Made by a program: the position numbers and the translations under genes
The notes under the pieces: generated by a model
What the model was told of the DNA's origin: nothing
The model's database searches: none
The model's input: only the letters and a program-made list of their open reading frames with translations
Source: Rufibacter hautae
GTDB lineage: Bacteria; Bacteroidota; Bacteroidia; Cytophagales; Hymenobacteraceae
Assembly (NCBI RefSeq): GCF_008271695.1
Contig: NZ_VKKY01000001.1
Coordinates: forward strand, 1,854,589 to 1,918,588
Reading direction: 5' to 3'
DNA: 64,000 nt
Shown: one piece after another, positions 1-8,235 of the stretch
Position numbering within the stretch: position 1 is the first letter of the stretch
Layout of the letters: each line of letters opens with the position of its first letter

Positions 1-1181
1 CAGAAAACCAGCCCTTGCGCGGTAACTTCTCCCTGCGGTCCAACAGTTTCAATGTGAACGAATGGATGGTAGATGAGCATACCGGCCAAACGGTACCTTC
101 CTCTACCCAAGAAGCACAGGGTGTGGTGCAGATCCCAGCTAACCTGGACATGGTGTTGACAACCCAGGCGGGAACCGTTATCTACGATAACCTGAAGCTG
201 CAGAATGTGAAGGGAAAAGTGACCCTTAAAGACCAGATAGCCAGACTGGAAGATGTTTCTTTCAACACGCTGGGCGGCCAGTTTTCCACTACCGGTTCTT
301 ATGACTCCAGAGACCTTATCCACCCAAAATTCTCCTTTGGGCTGGACATCAAGAACCTTGATTTTCAAGAATCTTTCAACTCCTTCAATACCATCCAACA
401 GATTGCGCCCATCGCCAAACTGCTGAAAGGTGAGTTCTCCTCTAAGTTCAATTTCAGCGGAGAGTTGGGAAGTGACATGATGCCGGTGATGAGCACGCTT
501 ACCGGTAAAGGCATGATTGAGGTAGTAGAAGCCGTGGTGACGAACATCAAGGCCCTGAGCAAGATCAGCCAGTTGACCAACCTGAAGGAAGTTCAGAACT
601 TCACCCTCAAAAACCGAGGCTTTGCGGCTGAGATCGTGGGTGGCAACCTGGTGGTAAAGCCCTTTGACTTTGCCGTGGGCGACATCAAGATGACCGTAGG
701 CGGCACGAACAATGTCAGCGGAAAAGTAGACTATGTGGTGGCCATGGATGTCCCTTCCGGGAAGGTAGGAAACGCTTTGGCCGGAAAGATCACCAGCCTT
801 ACGGGCGTGCAGAACCTCAACGGCCTGGAGCGGGTAACCTTGCAACTGGGCGTGACCGGAAACTACAATGACCCGGCTGTGGCCCTGAAAGGCAGCAGCC
901 TCAAAGCCGAGGCTTCCTCTCTGGTGAAACAGGTGGTGACCAGCAAATTGGAAGGCGTGAAAGAGAAATACAACGTGAACGTGCCTACGAACAAAGATAG
1001 CCTCAAAGTTGAATTAGCCAGAAAGCAGCAGGAAATGGAGCTGAAGGCCCGCCAGGAGTTGGAGGTGAAACGCCAGGAAGCGGAGCAAAAACTCAAAGCC
1101 GAGGCCAAATCAAGGCTGAATAAACTTCTTGCTCCCAGAAAGCCAACTACCTCAACGCCAGTAGATACCACCAAGAAGTAG
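1..1181 (+). CDS. AsmA-like C-terminal domain protein, 5' truncated by window edge
   Basis: The frame is open from the first bases (codons begin at position 3), so the N-terminal part lies outside the window; about 392 residues remain. The repeating pattern of short beta-strand segments (ARLEDVSFNTLGGQFSTTG, VDYVVAMDVPSGKVGNAL) and the GNYNDPAVALKG motif near the end match the C-terminal domain of AsmA-like proteins. These inner-membrane-anchored periplasmic proteins are implicated in outer-membrane biogenesis and lipid transfer. The last ~60 residues are rich in K, E, Q and A (KQQEMELKARQELE) and are predicted to form a charged coiled coil, a tail seen in Bacteroidota members. A strong hairpin follows the TAG stop. 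Substrate is unknown. Confidence 0.8.
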   Translation, partial: ENQPLRGNFSLRSNSFNVNEWMVDEHTGQTVPSSTQEAQGVVQIPANLDMVLTTQAGTVIYDNLKLQNVKGKVTLKDQIARLEDVSFNTLGGQFSTTGSYDSRDLIHPKFSFGLDIKNLDFQESFNSFNTIQQIAPIAKLLKGEFSSKFNFSGELGSDMMPVMSTLTGKGMIEVVEAVVTNIKALSKISQLTNLKEVQNFTLKNRGFAAEIVGGNLVVKPFDFAVGDIKMTVGGTNNVSGKVDYVVAMDVPSGKVGNALAGKITSLTGVQNLNGLERVTLQLGVTGNYNDPAVALKGSSLKAEASSLVKQVVTSKLEGVKEKYNVNVPTNKDSLKVELARKQQEMELKARQELEVKRQEAEQKLKAEAKSRLNKLLAPRKPTTSTPVDTTKK

Positions 1182-1200
1182 TAAGAATAACCATATTTTT

Positions 1201-1247
1201 AAAGCCGTTTTTAGTCTTTTTTCTTAAAATAGGCTAAAAACGGCTTT
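1201..1247 (+). terminator. Intrinsic terminator formed from the dispersed palindrome
   Basis: A perfect 14-bp stem pairs 1201-1214 with 1234-1247 around a T-rich loop, followed by a T-rich run (ATTTTTGTTT). The loop contains the TTTTTCTTAAAA core of the dispersed palindrome, so here the repeat itself acts as a terminator 20 bases after the AsmA-like stop codon. The T-run also contains TATTTTTG, a match to the Bacteroidota -7 box, 80 bases before the next gene. Confidence 0.85.
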
Positions 1248-1333
1248 ATTTTTGTTTGGCAATCTTCCGCCAGCCTTGCGTAAAGGTGGCGGCCGCCAAA
1301 ATCGGTGGTCTTGTTCCTACTCACCTTTCTATT

Positions 1334-2125
1334 ATGAAAAAACGATTGCTATTTGGAATGCTGTGGACGGCAGCCGTAGGGTTTGCCGCTTGTTCTGATG
1401 AAAATGACCCGGCCGGGTCGTCCCGCATGGAAGTACGCCTCACCGATGCGCCCGGGGATTACGCCGAAGTAAACGTGGACATCCGCTCGGTGCAGATCCA
1501 CCGCGAAGCCAACGATGATGAGGCTAGCTGGGAAACTCTGGAGACCATCCATCCTGGCGTATACAACCTTCTGGACTTTGCCAACGGCCGTGATACCTTG
1601 CTCGCCAGCGCCAACCTTCCCGCCGGACGCATTTCCCAGATCAGGTTAGTGCTCGGGAATAACAACTCCCTCAAATTGAAAGGTGAAACGGCTACCCGTC
1701 CGTTGACCACTCCTAGTGGCCAGACCTCGGGTTTGAAACTGCAGATCAACGCCGACCTGGTCGCCGATGTAACGTACCGGTTGCTGTTAGACTTTGATGC
1801 GGCTAAGTCAATTGTTCCACGTGGGAACAGCGGACAGTACAACCTGAAGCCGGTCATCCGGACGTTTGCAGAAGCCATCGCAGGAGGTATCAAAGGAACC
1901 GTAACCCCGGCTGATGCCAAACCCGGCATCCTGGTGATTTCCGCGGCCAACGACACCATTGGCGGTTTCACCGATGACGCAGGCCGTTACCTGATCAAGG
2001 GCATCCCGGCGGGAACGTACAAAGTACAGTTCAGCACCGCCGCACCTTACCAAAACAAAGAGCTCTCCAACATTATGGTCACCAATAACGCTATCACCGA
2101 AGTTCCGGCGGTAGATCTTAACTAA
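1334..2125 (+). CDS. DUF4382 domain lipoprotein
   Basis: 263 residues from ATG 1334, chosen because it begins a clear lipoprotein signal (MKKRLLFGMLW, lipobox GFAAC, Cys20); the frame is open further upstream but only as low-quality sequence. Acidic residues follow the cysteine (SDEND), resembling the Bacteroidota signal for export of lipoproteins to the cell surface. Residues ~25-170 match DUF4382 (EVRLTDAPGDYAEVNVDI near the start). Residues ~185-262 form a carboxypeptidase-regulatory-like beta-sandwich (GIKGTVTPADAKPG, then DDAGRYLIKGIPAGTYKV). Function is not known; the two-domain build suggests a surface structural or binding protein. It is a monocistronic unit closed by a hairpin shared with the convergent DinB-like gene. 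Confidence 0.85.
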   Translation: MKKRLLFGMLWTAAVGFAACSDENDPAGSSRMEVRLTDAPGDYAEVNVDIRSVQIHREANDDEASWETLETIHPGVYNLLDFANGRDTLLASANLPAGRISQIRLVLGNNNSLKLKGETATRPLTTPSGQTSGLKLQINADLVADVTYRLLLDFDAAKSIVPRGNSGQYNLKPVIRTFAEAIAGGIKGTVTPADAKPGILVISAANDTIGGFTDDAGRYLIKGIPAGTYKVQFSTAAPYQNKELSNIMVTNNAITEVPAVDLN

Positions 2126-2140
2126 CATAAAAGGAGCAAA

Positions 2141-2177
2141 AAGAAGAGGGGAGCCCATCACGGGCTCCCCTCTTCTT
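2141..2177. terminator. Bidirectional hairpin terminator
   Basis: Perfect 16-bp stem, 2141-2156 with 2162-2177, five-base loop, GC-rich core (GGGGAGCCC). It has A-rich sequence before and T-rich sequence after, so it can stop transcription from the DUF4382 gene and from the convergent DinB-like gene. Confidence 0.9.
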
Positions 2178-2236
2178 TTTATAGCATGATCTGTTTCCAA
2201 TCCCTTTCTAAGAAATCGGGCCGAAAAAGGAATAGG

Positions 2237-2722
2237 TCAAATCTCCAGATCTTGACCGTAGCGGATGCGCACGTAGGTCACGTAGTCTGAGTTGATGGGC
2301 TCATGCCCTGCCAGACGTAACTCACGGGCTACCTGACCGCGGTGGTAGGTGGCGTGATTGATGGCGTGGGTAAGGATGTCCTGTACCTTGGTAGAATAGG
2401 CTTTCCCCTGGGTGTTGGTGTACTCAATGGTGCGGTTCAACTCGGCGTCATCGGCTTGGTCATAAATCTCCGCCAGTTTCGCTGAGGTCTGCTCATGCAG
2501 TTGGTGCAGTTCATGCAGCGTGTGGCGTTGCAGAACCGTTACCGGGCTTTTAGTGCCGGTGATACGTGCGATCCAGATGGCTTGGGCGTTCAGGACGTGG
2601 CTGAACATAAGCTGGGCGTAGTCTGGGAGGTCTCCCTCAATGCGGTCAAAGCTCTTGAGCACGCGCCAGTTCGCCCAGATGTTGTATTCGGTGAGGTTTC
2701 TAAGTACGTCGTTAGTAGTCAT
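2237..2722 (-). CDS. DinB-like four-helix metalloprotein
   Basis: 161 residues, start ATG at 2722. The sequence matches the DinB/YfiT four-helix bundle: an N-terminal YNIWANWRVL helix, a histidine in FSHVLNAQAIW near residue 42, and the C-terminal pair HAINHATYHRGQV near residues 138-150. Together these give the three-histidine metal site of the family. Members include thiol transferases and damage-inducible proteins of unknown substrate. The gene stands alone on this strand, converges with the DUF4382 gene, and has no neighbour that points to a pathway. Confidence 0.85.
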   Translation of the reverse strand: MTTNDVLRNLTEYNIWANWRVLKSFDRIEGDLPDYAQLMFSHVLNAQAIWIARITGTKSPVTVLQRHTLHELHQLHEQTSAKLAEIYDQADDAELNRTIEYTNTQGKAYSTKVQDILTHAINHATYHRGQVARELRLAGHEPINSDYVTYVRIRYGQDLEI

Positions 2723-2805
2723 AATCAGGTAATTTGGGGTACAGGAAAGGCCTTTGCCTTTCAGAATCGGGCAAAAGTAGTAAACGTGACGCTTAGATAG
2801 AATGT

Positions 2806-3198
2806 TTAGCTATACTTTTGAAGCAGGTCCCACACGTAAGGCAGGAATACTAGCAACCCCGCCAGCGCAGCAGTGATAGAAGCGATAAGCACCGCTCCCG
2901 CCGCAATGTCTTTGGCTTTACCCGCCAGCGGGTGCCGCTCCGGCGATACCAGGTTAACCACCACTTCCAGCGCCGTGTTGAAGAGCTCGGCCATCCAGAC
3001 CAACCCGATGCAGAAGATGACAATGACCCATTCCAGCGTGGTAAGCCCAAAGTAAAACCCCGCGGTCACGGCCGCCCCGGCAGACAGCACATGCCACCGC
3101 AGGTTGATCTCAGACCGGAATGCCGCCGTGATTCCCTTCAACGCATACCCGAAACTGTTCAGGCGCCTTCTTATAAAGGTGGGTTGTTGTGGTTCCAT
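2806..3198 (-). CDS. dgkA: Diacylglycerol/undecaprenol kinase family (DgkA-like)
   Basis: 130 residues from ATG 3198 (MEPQQPTFIRRRL). The frame runs 46 codons further upstream, but that part crosses a dispersed intergenic repeat and looks non-coding. The family pattern is clear: SFGYALKGITAAFRSEINLRWH near the N-terminus, three membrane segments, and the catalytic stretch ELFNTALEVVVNLVSPE with the following H-P-L-A-G-K-AKD-AAGAVL motif. In Gram-positives this family phosphorylates undecaprenol; in Gram-negatives, diacylglycerol. The substrate cannot be told from sequence. It lies 146 bases downstream of the DUF5009 gene on the same strand. Confidence 0.9.
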   Translation of the reverse strand: MEPQQPTFIRRRLNSFGYALKGITAAFRSEINLRWHVLSAGAAVTAGFYFGLTTLEWVIVIFCIGLVWMAELFNTALEVVVNLVSPERHPLAGKAKDIAAGAVLIASITAALAGLLVFLPYVWDLLQKYS

Positions 3199-3276
3199 GT
3201 AGGGTACGTACGCAAGGAGAGCCGGGCAGATGCAAATTCTACCCTTCCTCGCCAGTGGCGAAGGAAAATTCATCTC

Positions 3277-3313
3277 CGTTTTAAGCCTGATTTCAGGAAA
3301 ACAGCCGCAAAAT
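3277..3313. repeat. Dispersed palindrome copy
   Basis: Core GATTTCAGGAAAACAGCC flanked by TTTTAAG and GCAAAAT. It sits 31 bases beyond the stop codon of the DUF5009 gene and upstream of the DgkA-like start. Confidence 0.75.
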
Positions 3314-3344
3314 AGCTTCGGCTTGTCCTCAGGCAAGCCAATGA

Positions 3345-4481
3345 CTACACTTTGATGATGATGTTCTTCCGGTACATGGCATAGAGCAGCACCATGAAGA
3401 AGAGAATCCAGGTGATGGCCCAGGCCAATGAGGCATTGATCGGGCTCAGGTGCGGCGTATAGAAAGACTCGTAAAGGAAGGTCTTGCTGTCTACCTCGCC
3501 AGCCGGCGTATTTACCTTGATCATGGACAGAATCCTGGGCAGAAGTCCGGAGAGGAAGAAGACGGTGATCGCGTTCACGCCATACACCAGAAAAGGCGTG
3601 GTGAACCTGCGGTAGCCTTTCACGTCAATAAGCCAGTAGCACAGCCCTAAACCCAGCATCGCTAGACCCGAGGTGTACAGCACGAAGGAACTGGTCCAGA
3701 TGCTTTTGTTGATAGGAAAATGCAGGTCCCAAATCAGTCCCAGGCAGGTGCAGATCACACCCCACACCATCAACCAGGCGATCTTGTTTCCGGGATCGTC
3801 TTTCTTCGTGAGCCACTGCCCTACCAGCACGCCGGATAGCGAAGTAGCCACGGCTGGGAACGTACTCAGAATGCCTTCCGGGTCCCAGACTTTGGTGGAG
3901 TTCCAAAGGTGGCCGGGTAGCAGTTTGTTGTCCAGCCAGGCAGCCAGGTTGGTGGTAGGTTGCAGGTTGGCCTCCCCTATGCCGGGCACCGGGGCAAACA
4001 TCATCAAAGCCCAGTACCCGATCAGCAGAAAAGCGGCAATCAGAATCTGGGTACGGCGCTCGGTTTTCAGGAAGATAAGAGCCGCGATAATGAAAACCAC
4101 CCCAATACGCGCCAGCACCCCTGGAATCCGGACTGTTTCGAAGTCAAATTTGGGAAACAAGGCCAAAAACAGACCCAAGGCAAATAGGGTAAGCCCGCGC
4201 CGGATAATCCGGAAGATGGTAGCCGTATGCTGCTCGGGCCGTTGTTTGGCGCCGGACAACGCATAGGCAATAGACACACCCACTATAAAGAGAAAGAACG
4301 GAAACACCAGATCGGTGGGCGTGCAGCCGTGCCATTCCGCGTGCTTAAGCGGAGCGTAGATCTTGCCCCAATTGCCCGGGTTGTTCACCAGAATCATGCT
4401 CAGCACCGTGATTCCCCTGAATACGTCCAGTGACCTGAGCCTTGTCTTGGCGGGTTCCACCAAAGCCTCTTGCGAGATCAT
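3345..4481 (-). CDS. DUF5009 / HGSNAT-like (NagX-type) membrane acyltransferase homologue
   Basis: 378 residues from ATG 4481, which has a purine-rich stretch before it; a TTG 18 codons upstream is a possible alternative start. The N-terminus carries the family signature LRSLDVFRGITVLSMILVN, then WHGCTPTDLVFPFFLFIVG, followed by about ten further membrane helices and the GVNAITVFFLSGLL segment near the end. This is the bacterial relative of heparan-alpha-glucosaminide N-acetyltransferase; in Bacteroidota such proteins often sit in N-acetyl-sugar loci, but none of those genes is nearby. The histidine in EWHGCTPTD is the residue that family knowledge ties to acetyl transfer. Divergent from the SusC operon. 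Confidence 0.85.
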   Translation of the reverse strand: MISQEALVEPAKTRLRSLDVFRGITVLSMILVNNPGNWGKIYAPLKHAEWHGCTPTDLVFPFFLFIVGVSIAYALSGAKQRPEQHTATIFRIIRRGLTLFALGLFLALFPKFDFETVRIPGVLARIGVVFIIAALIFLKTERRTQILIAAFLLIGYWALMMFAPVPGIGEANLQPTTNLAAWLDNKLLPGHLWNSTKVWDPEGILSTFPAVATSLSGVLVGQWLTKKDDPGNKIAWLMVWGVICTCLGLIWDLHFPINKSIWTSSFVLYTSGLAMLGLGLCYWLIDVKGYRRFTTPFLVYGVNAITVFFLSGLLPRILSMIKVNTPAGEVDSKTFLYESFYTPHLSPINASLAWAITWILFFMVLLYAMYRKNIIIKV

Positions 4482-5124
4482 TTCTTCTGAGGCTGAATGT
4501 GTAGTAGAGATTGTATTCACTGGAGATTGTATCAAAAGTGGAAGAATAGCAGGGGCAAGAAAAGCACGAGACAGTAGAACTTTATAAAAGCCAAGTTAAC
4601 AGATTCTTACAGGTTTTTCATAGGAAAAGAGGAAATCTGCCGCTTTCTGTGTCACCAGTATAGAACACCTTGTTTTGAGGCTCTCAGAGTAAAGCATGGT
4701 TCAGGTTCCTAAATAATATCAATAAGTGTTAAATACTCACTTATAAAAATTAATTGATTTAAACTTTAAATTAAAAATACTTACTATTTCTGCTGATGCT
4801 TTGCTAGGTTTTTTATAATTTTCCCATCAAATTTTATATAGCAATTACGCTATTCTTCATAGTCCTACTAGAAAGTGCCGTTTAAAGGCCGTTTTATGAT
4901 AACTTCATTCAAAACAAAGCAATTTTTGATGAATAAAATAAATTATGGTTTGAGAAAGGATATGTTTTTAGCAAATCTTTAATTTTGCAGCAGCCTTGTC
5001 CTTCGGTGGTTAACACCAAAACATCCCAATCACCTTCTTTGACCTAAATGCCTTGATTTATTCACTTTCCCAGAAATTTCCAGATCAATAACAACAATCA
5101 GTCTACACCCCTAAATCCTTATTT
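4482..5124. other. Long AT-rich divergent intergenic region
   Basis: 643 bases between the DUF5009 gene and the SusC gene. No credible ORF, RNA gene or strong hairpin. The middle part (about 4720-4980) is markedly AT-rich. It must hold promoters for both directions; the only recognisable box is the TAATTTTG listed separately. No anti-sigma or ECF sigma gene is here, unlike many SusCD loci. Confidence 0.6.
4980..4987 (+). promoter_or_regulatory. Candidate -7 box for the SusC operon
   Basis: TAATTTTG matches the Bacteroidota TAnnTTTG box. A TTTG lies at 4949-4952, 27 bases upstream, longer than the usual 18-21. If used, it would give a leader of about 130 bases, leaving room for post-transcriptional control. 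Confidence 0.35.
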
Positions 5125-8100
5125 ATGAGAATAATGTTACGGCTAATTCTATTTGCCCTATGCATTTGCATTGCTCAGGCAGGTTATGCCCAAAGCAGAA
5201 CAATTACCGGAAGGGTCATCTCTTCTGAAGACAACTCCGCCATGCCCGGCGTGAGTGTGGTAGTAAAAGGGTCCTCTAACGGTGTCTCCACCGATGCCGA
5301 GGGCAAATACTCTATCCAGGCGGCACCAGGAAGTGTGTTGGTGTTCAGTTTCATTGGTATGGTTCCGCAGGAGCGTACCATTGGCGTAGACAATACCATC
5401 AACGTCACACTGGTGTCAGATTCCAAAGCCTTGGAAGAAGTGGTGGTAACCGGCTTCAACATTGCCCAGGAGCGGAAGAGTATCAACTACGCCGTGCAAG
5501 AAGTAAGCGGCGCGGCCCTGGAAGAGTCACGCCAGCAGAACGTGGTGAACGCTTTGCAAGGAAAAGTGGCCGGTGTGAACATCACCAGTTCTGGTGGGGG
5601 TGCCGGAGAAGGCTCCAGCATCGTGATCAGAGGGGGTTCTTCCATTGACGGTGATAATCAGCCTTTGTTTGTGATTGACGGTATTCCGGTAGACAACTCC
5701 TCGTTCCAGGAGTCTACTGCGCCAGGTGCGGGTAGCGGTTTCAACGGAATGCTGGGTCGCTCCGTAGGTTCCTCTAACCGGGCCGGTGACATCAACCCAG
5801 ATGACATCGCCTCTATTACTGTTCTAAAGGGACCTGCCGCGGCAGCGCTTTATGGTCTTCGTGCCGGTAATGGTGCCGTGATCATCACCACCAAAAAAGG
5901 GGTGGCCGGGCAGACCTCTATCACCTACAACGGTCTTTTCTCTATGGACGAGGTGAACAGACTACCAGAAGTGCAGCAGGTGTACCAGCAAGGCACAAAC
6001 GGTGTGTTTGACGCTACTACCCGTAGATCATGGGGGCCTAAGTTTCAGGAGGGACAGCCTATCTACAACAACGTGGAAGATTTCTTCCAGACAGGCTTCA
6101 AGATGAACCACAACCTGAGCATCTCGGGTGGATCAGAGAAAACCAGCTTCTATATCTCCGCAAACCACTTAGACCAAGGTGGTGTAGTACCGGAAACAGA
6201 ATACAAGAAGAATTCTGTGCGGGTGTCTGGTACGGCTAAATTCAACGACAAGCTTTCATTTGACGGATCTGCCAACTATCTGCAGACAAGCGGCAGGAGA
6301 GCCTTGCAAGGCCCAGGTTTGTTTGGCGGAACCGGTGGTTTCTTGGTTAGTATCTTTAACTGGCCATTAAACGACAACATGTCTGACTGGCAGAACCCAG
6401 ACGGTTCACGTCGTAGATTGTTAGAAAGCGTAACCGGTGACATTGACAATCCTTACTTCACGGTTAACAAAAACCCACAGACTGACCGTACTGATCGTAT
6501 CATCGGGAACGTAGGGATCACTTTGGATCCTACAAAGTGGTTAAAAATCAACTACCGCCTTGGTACTGACGTGTACACCGAGCGGAGCCAAAGCGTGCGT
6601 TCTCCCGGTACTTCCTTGCCTAACAACCAGGCTGGTGGTTTAGCCATCTCCGTTAACCAGTTCCAGCAGTATACCTCTAACTTCGTGGTAACTGCTAACA
6701 AAAACATCACCGAGAAATTCGGGGTAGGTGTGGTAGTGGGTAACACCGTGGAGCAGACCGAGACCAAAGGCGTTGACTATTTAGGTCTGATTTTCCAGAA
6801 CCCTGAGTTTGTGGGCCTGAACAACACCACTAACAGAAGCGTGATCCAGCGGAACTCTCTGCGTCGTTTGATTGGCGCGTTTGGCCGGGTAAGCTTTGAC
6901 TATGACAACTTCCTGTTCTTAGAGTTGCAGGGCCGTAATGACTGGTCTTCTACCCTACCGGTGAAAAACCGCTCGTTTGCCTATGGTTCTGCCAGCTTAG
7001 GCTACGTGTTCACCGAGCACCTGCCGCTTAGCTCCGGTTCATTCCTGAAGTTTGGTAAGTTCAACATCTCGTACGCGCAGGTAGGGAAAGACTCACCTCC
7101 TTACAGAGTGTCTTCTCCGTTGACCAATAACACCTTCTTGGGCGGTGGTTTCCGGAACAACTTCTTCGGTGGTAACCCAGAACTGAAGCCAGAGACCAAG
7201 AACTCCTTTGAGACTGGCTTGGATTTCAACTTCTCTAAAAACAACCTGCGTTTCAACGTTACTTATTATAATGATAGAACCGTTGACCAAATCATCGCGC
7301 CGCGTCTGAGCCAAGCTTCTGGTTTCATTCTGCAGTACGTGAACGGCGGAACCGTAGAGAACAAAGGGGTAGAGGCGATCTTGTCCGGAACAGCTATTCA
7401 GAAAGGTGGTTTTGCCTGGGATGTGGTGGCCAACTTCTCCCGCAACAGAAGCAAGGTAGTAAGCATTCCTTTCCCATTGACTGAGATCTACCAGTCAGAT
7501 GCCTGGATCGTAGGTTTTGCTAGAGGTGGTGTGTTCCAGGGCGGTTCTTTGAGCGGCTTGAGCGCCATGCAATATGAGCGTGCCCCAGACGGACAGATGA
7601 TTATCAGCGCTGCCGGATACCCAACGTTTGTGGACCAGAAATTCACTTACGCCGGTGACCGTGCCCCTGACTACACGCTGCAAATTACCAACACCTTCAA
7701 CTACAACAACCTGTCGCTTTCTTTCTTAACTGATATTCGCAAAGGTGGGGTGGTAGTGAACGGAAACGAGGCTACCCTGGTAAACAGCGGCTTGAGCACC
7801 CGTACGTTGGACCGTTACAAGAAAGCTGTGTTCCCTGGCGTAGTAGCCGTGACCGGTGCCGATGGAAAAGTAACCTACGTGCCTAACACCAGAGAAGTAG
7901 AGTTGACGGAGAGCTATTACCGTAACATCATGTCAGTGGTAGGAGATGACTTCATTGAAGACGCTTCCTGGATTCGTCTGCGTTACGTGACCTTGGCCTA
8001 CAAATTGCCTAAATCAGCGTTTGGACGCATTCCATTCAAAAACGTGGAACTGAACGTAACGGGCCGTAACCTCATCCTTTTGACCAAATATTCAGGATCT

Positions 8101-8217
8101 GACCCAGAAACAGCTTCTGCCGGAGCGGGTGTTCGTGGCGGTGGTTCCGGTGGCTTCGATTACGGAAGCGTACCAGGTACCAAAGGTGTTGACTTCGGCG
8201 TGAAATTATCCTTCTAG
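5125..8217 (+). CDS. SusC/RagA-family TonB-linked outer membrane protein
   Basis: 1030 residues. Signal peptide 1-22 ending in AGYAQS. Residues ~25-105 are a CarboxypepD-regulatory-like domain (TITGRVISSEDNSAMPGVSV). The TonB-box-like EEVVVTGFN is near 107, the plug follows to ~245 (VIRGGSSIDGDNQPLFVIDG; SITVLKGPAAAALYG), and the rest is a 22-strand barrel ending GVDFGVKLSF with the terminal aromatic residue needed for assembly. There is no N-terminal STN domain, so signalling to an anti-sigma factor is not expected. It forms the import channel of a SusCD complex powered by TonB. The ATG at 5125 is the first in frame before the signal peptide. First gene of a three-gene operon; the SusD partner begins 18 bases downstream. 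Confidence 0.95.
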   Translation: MRIMLRLILFALCICIAQAGYAQSRTITGRVISSEDNSAMPGVSVVVKGSSNGVSTDAEGKYSIQAAPGSVLVFSFIGMVPQERTIGVDNTINVTLVSDSKALEEVVVTGFNIAQERKSINYAVQEVSGAALEESRQQNVVNALQGKVAGVNITSSGGGAGEGSSIVIRGGSSIDGDNQPLFVIDGIPVDNSSFQESTAPGAGSGFNGMLGRSVGSSNRAGDINPDDIASITVLKGPAAAALYGLRAGNGAVIITTKKGVAGQTSITYNGLFSMDEVNRLPEVQQVYQQGTNGVFDATTRRSWGPKFQEGQPIYNNVEDFFQTGFKMNHNLSISGGSEKTSFYISANHLDQGGVVPETEYKKNSVRVSGTAKFNDKLSFDGSANYLQTSGRRALQGPGLFGGTGGFLVSIFNWPLNDNMSDWQNPDGSRRRLLESVTGDIDNPYFTVNKNPQTDRTDRIIGNVGITLDPTKWLKINYRLGTDVYTERSQSVRSPGTSLPNNQAGGLAISVNQFQQYTSNFVVTANKNITEKFGVGVVVGNTVEQTETKGVDYLGLIFQNPEFVGLNNTTNRSVIQRNSLRRLIGAFGRVSFDYDNFLFLELQGRNDWSSTLPVKNRSFAYGSASLGYVFTEHLPLSSGSFLKFGKFNISYAQVGKDSPPYRVSSPLTNNTFLGGGFRNNFFGGNPELKPETKNSFETGLDFNFSKNNLRFNVTYYNDRTVDQIIAPRLSQASGFILQYVNGGTVENKGVEAILSGTAIQKGGFAWDVVANFSRNRSKVVSIPFPLTEIYQSDAWIVGFARGGVFQGGSLSGLSAMQYERAPDGQMIISAAGYPTFVDQKFTYAGDRAPDYTLQITNTFNYNNLSLSFLTDIRKGGVVVNGNEATLVNSGLSTRTLDRYKKAVFPGVVAVTGADGKVTYVPNTREVELTESYYRNIMSVVGDDFIEDASWIRLRYVTLAYKLPKSAFGRIPFKNVELNVTGRNLILLTKYSGSDPETASAGAGVRGGGSGGFDYGSVPGTKGVDFGVKLSF

Positions 8218-8235
8218 TTTATTGAGACTCAAAAC

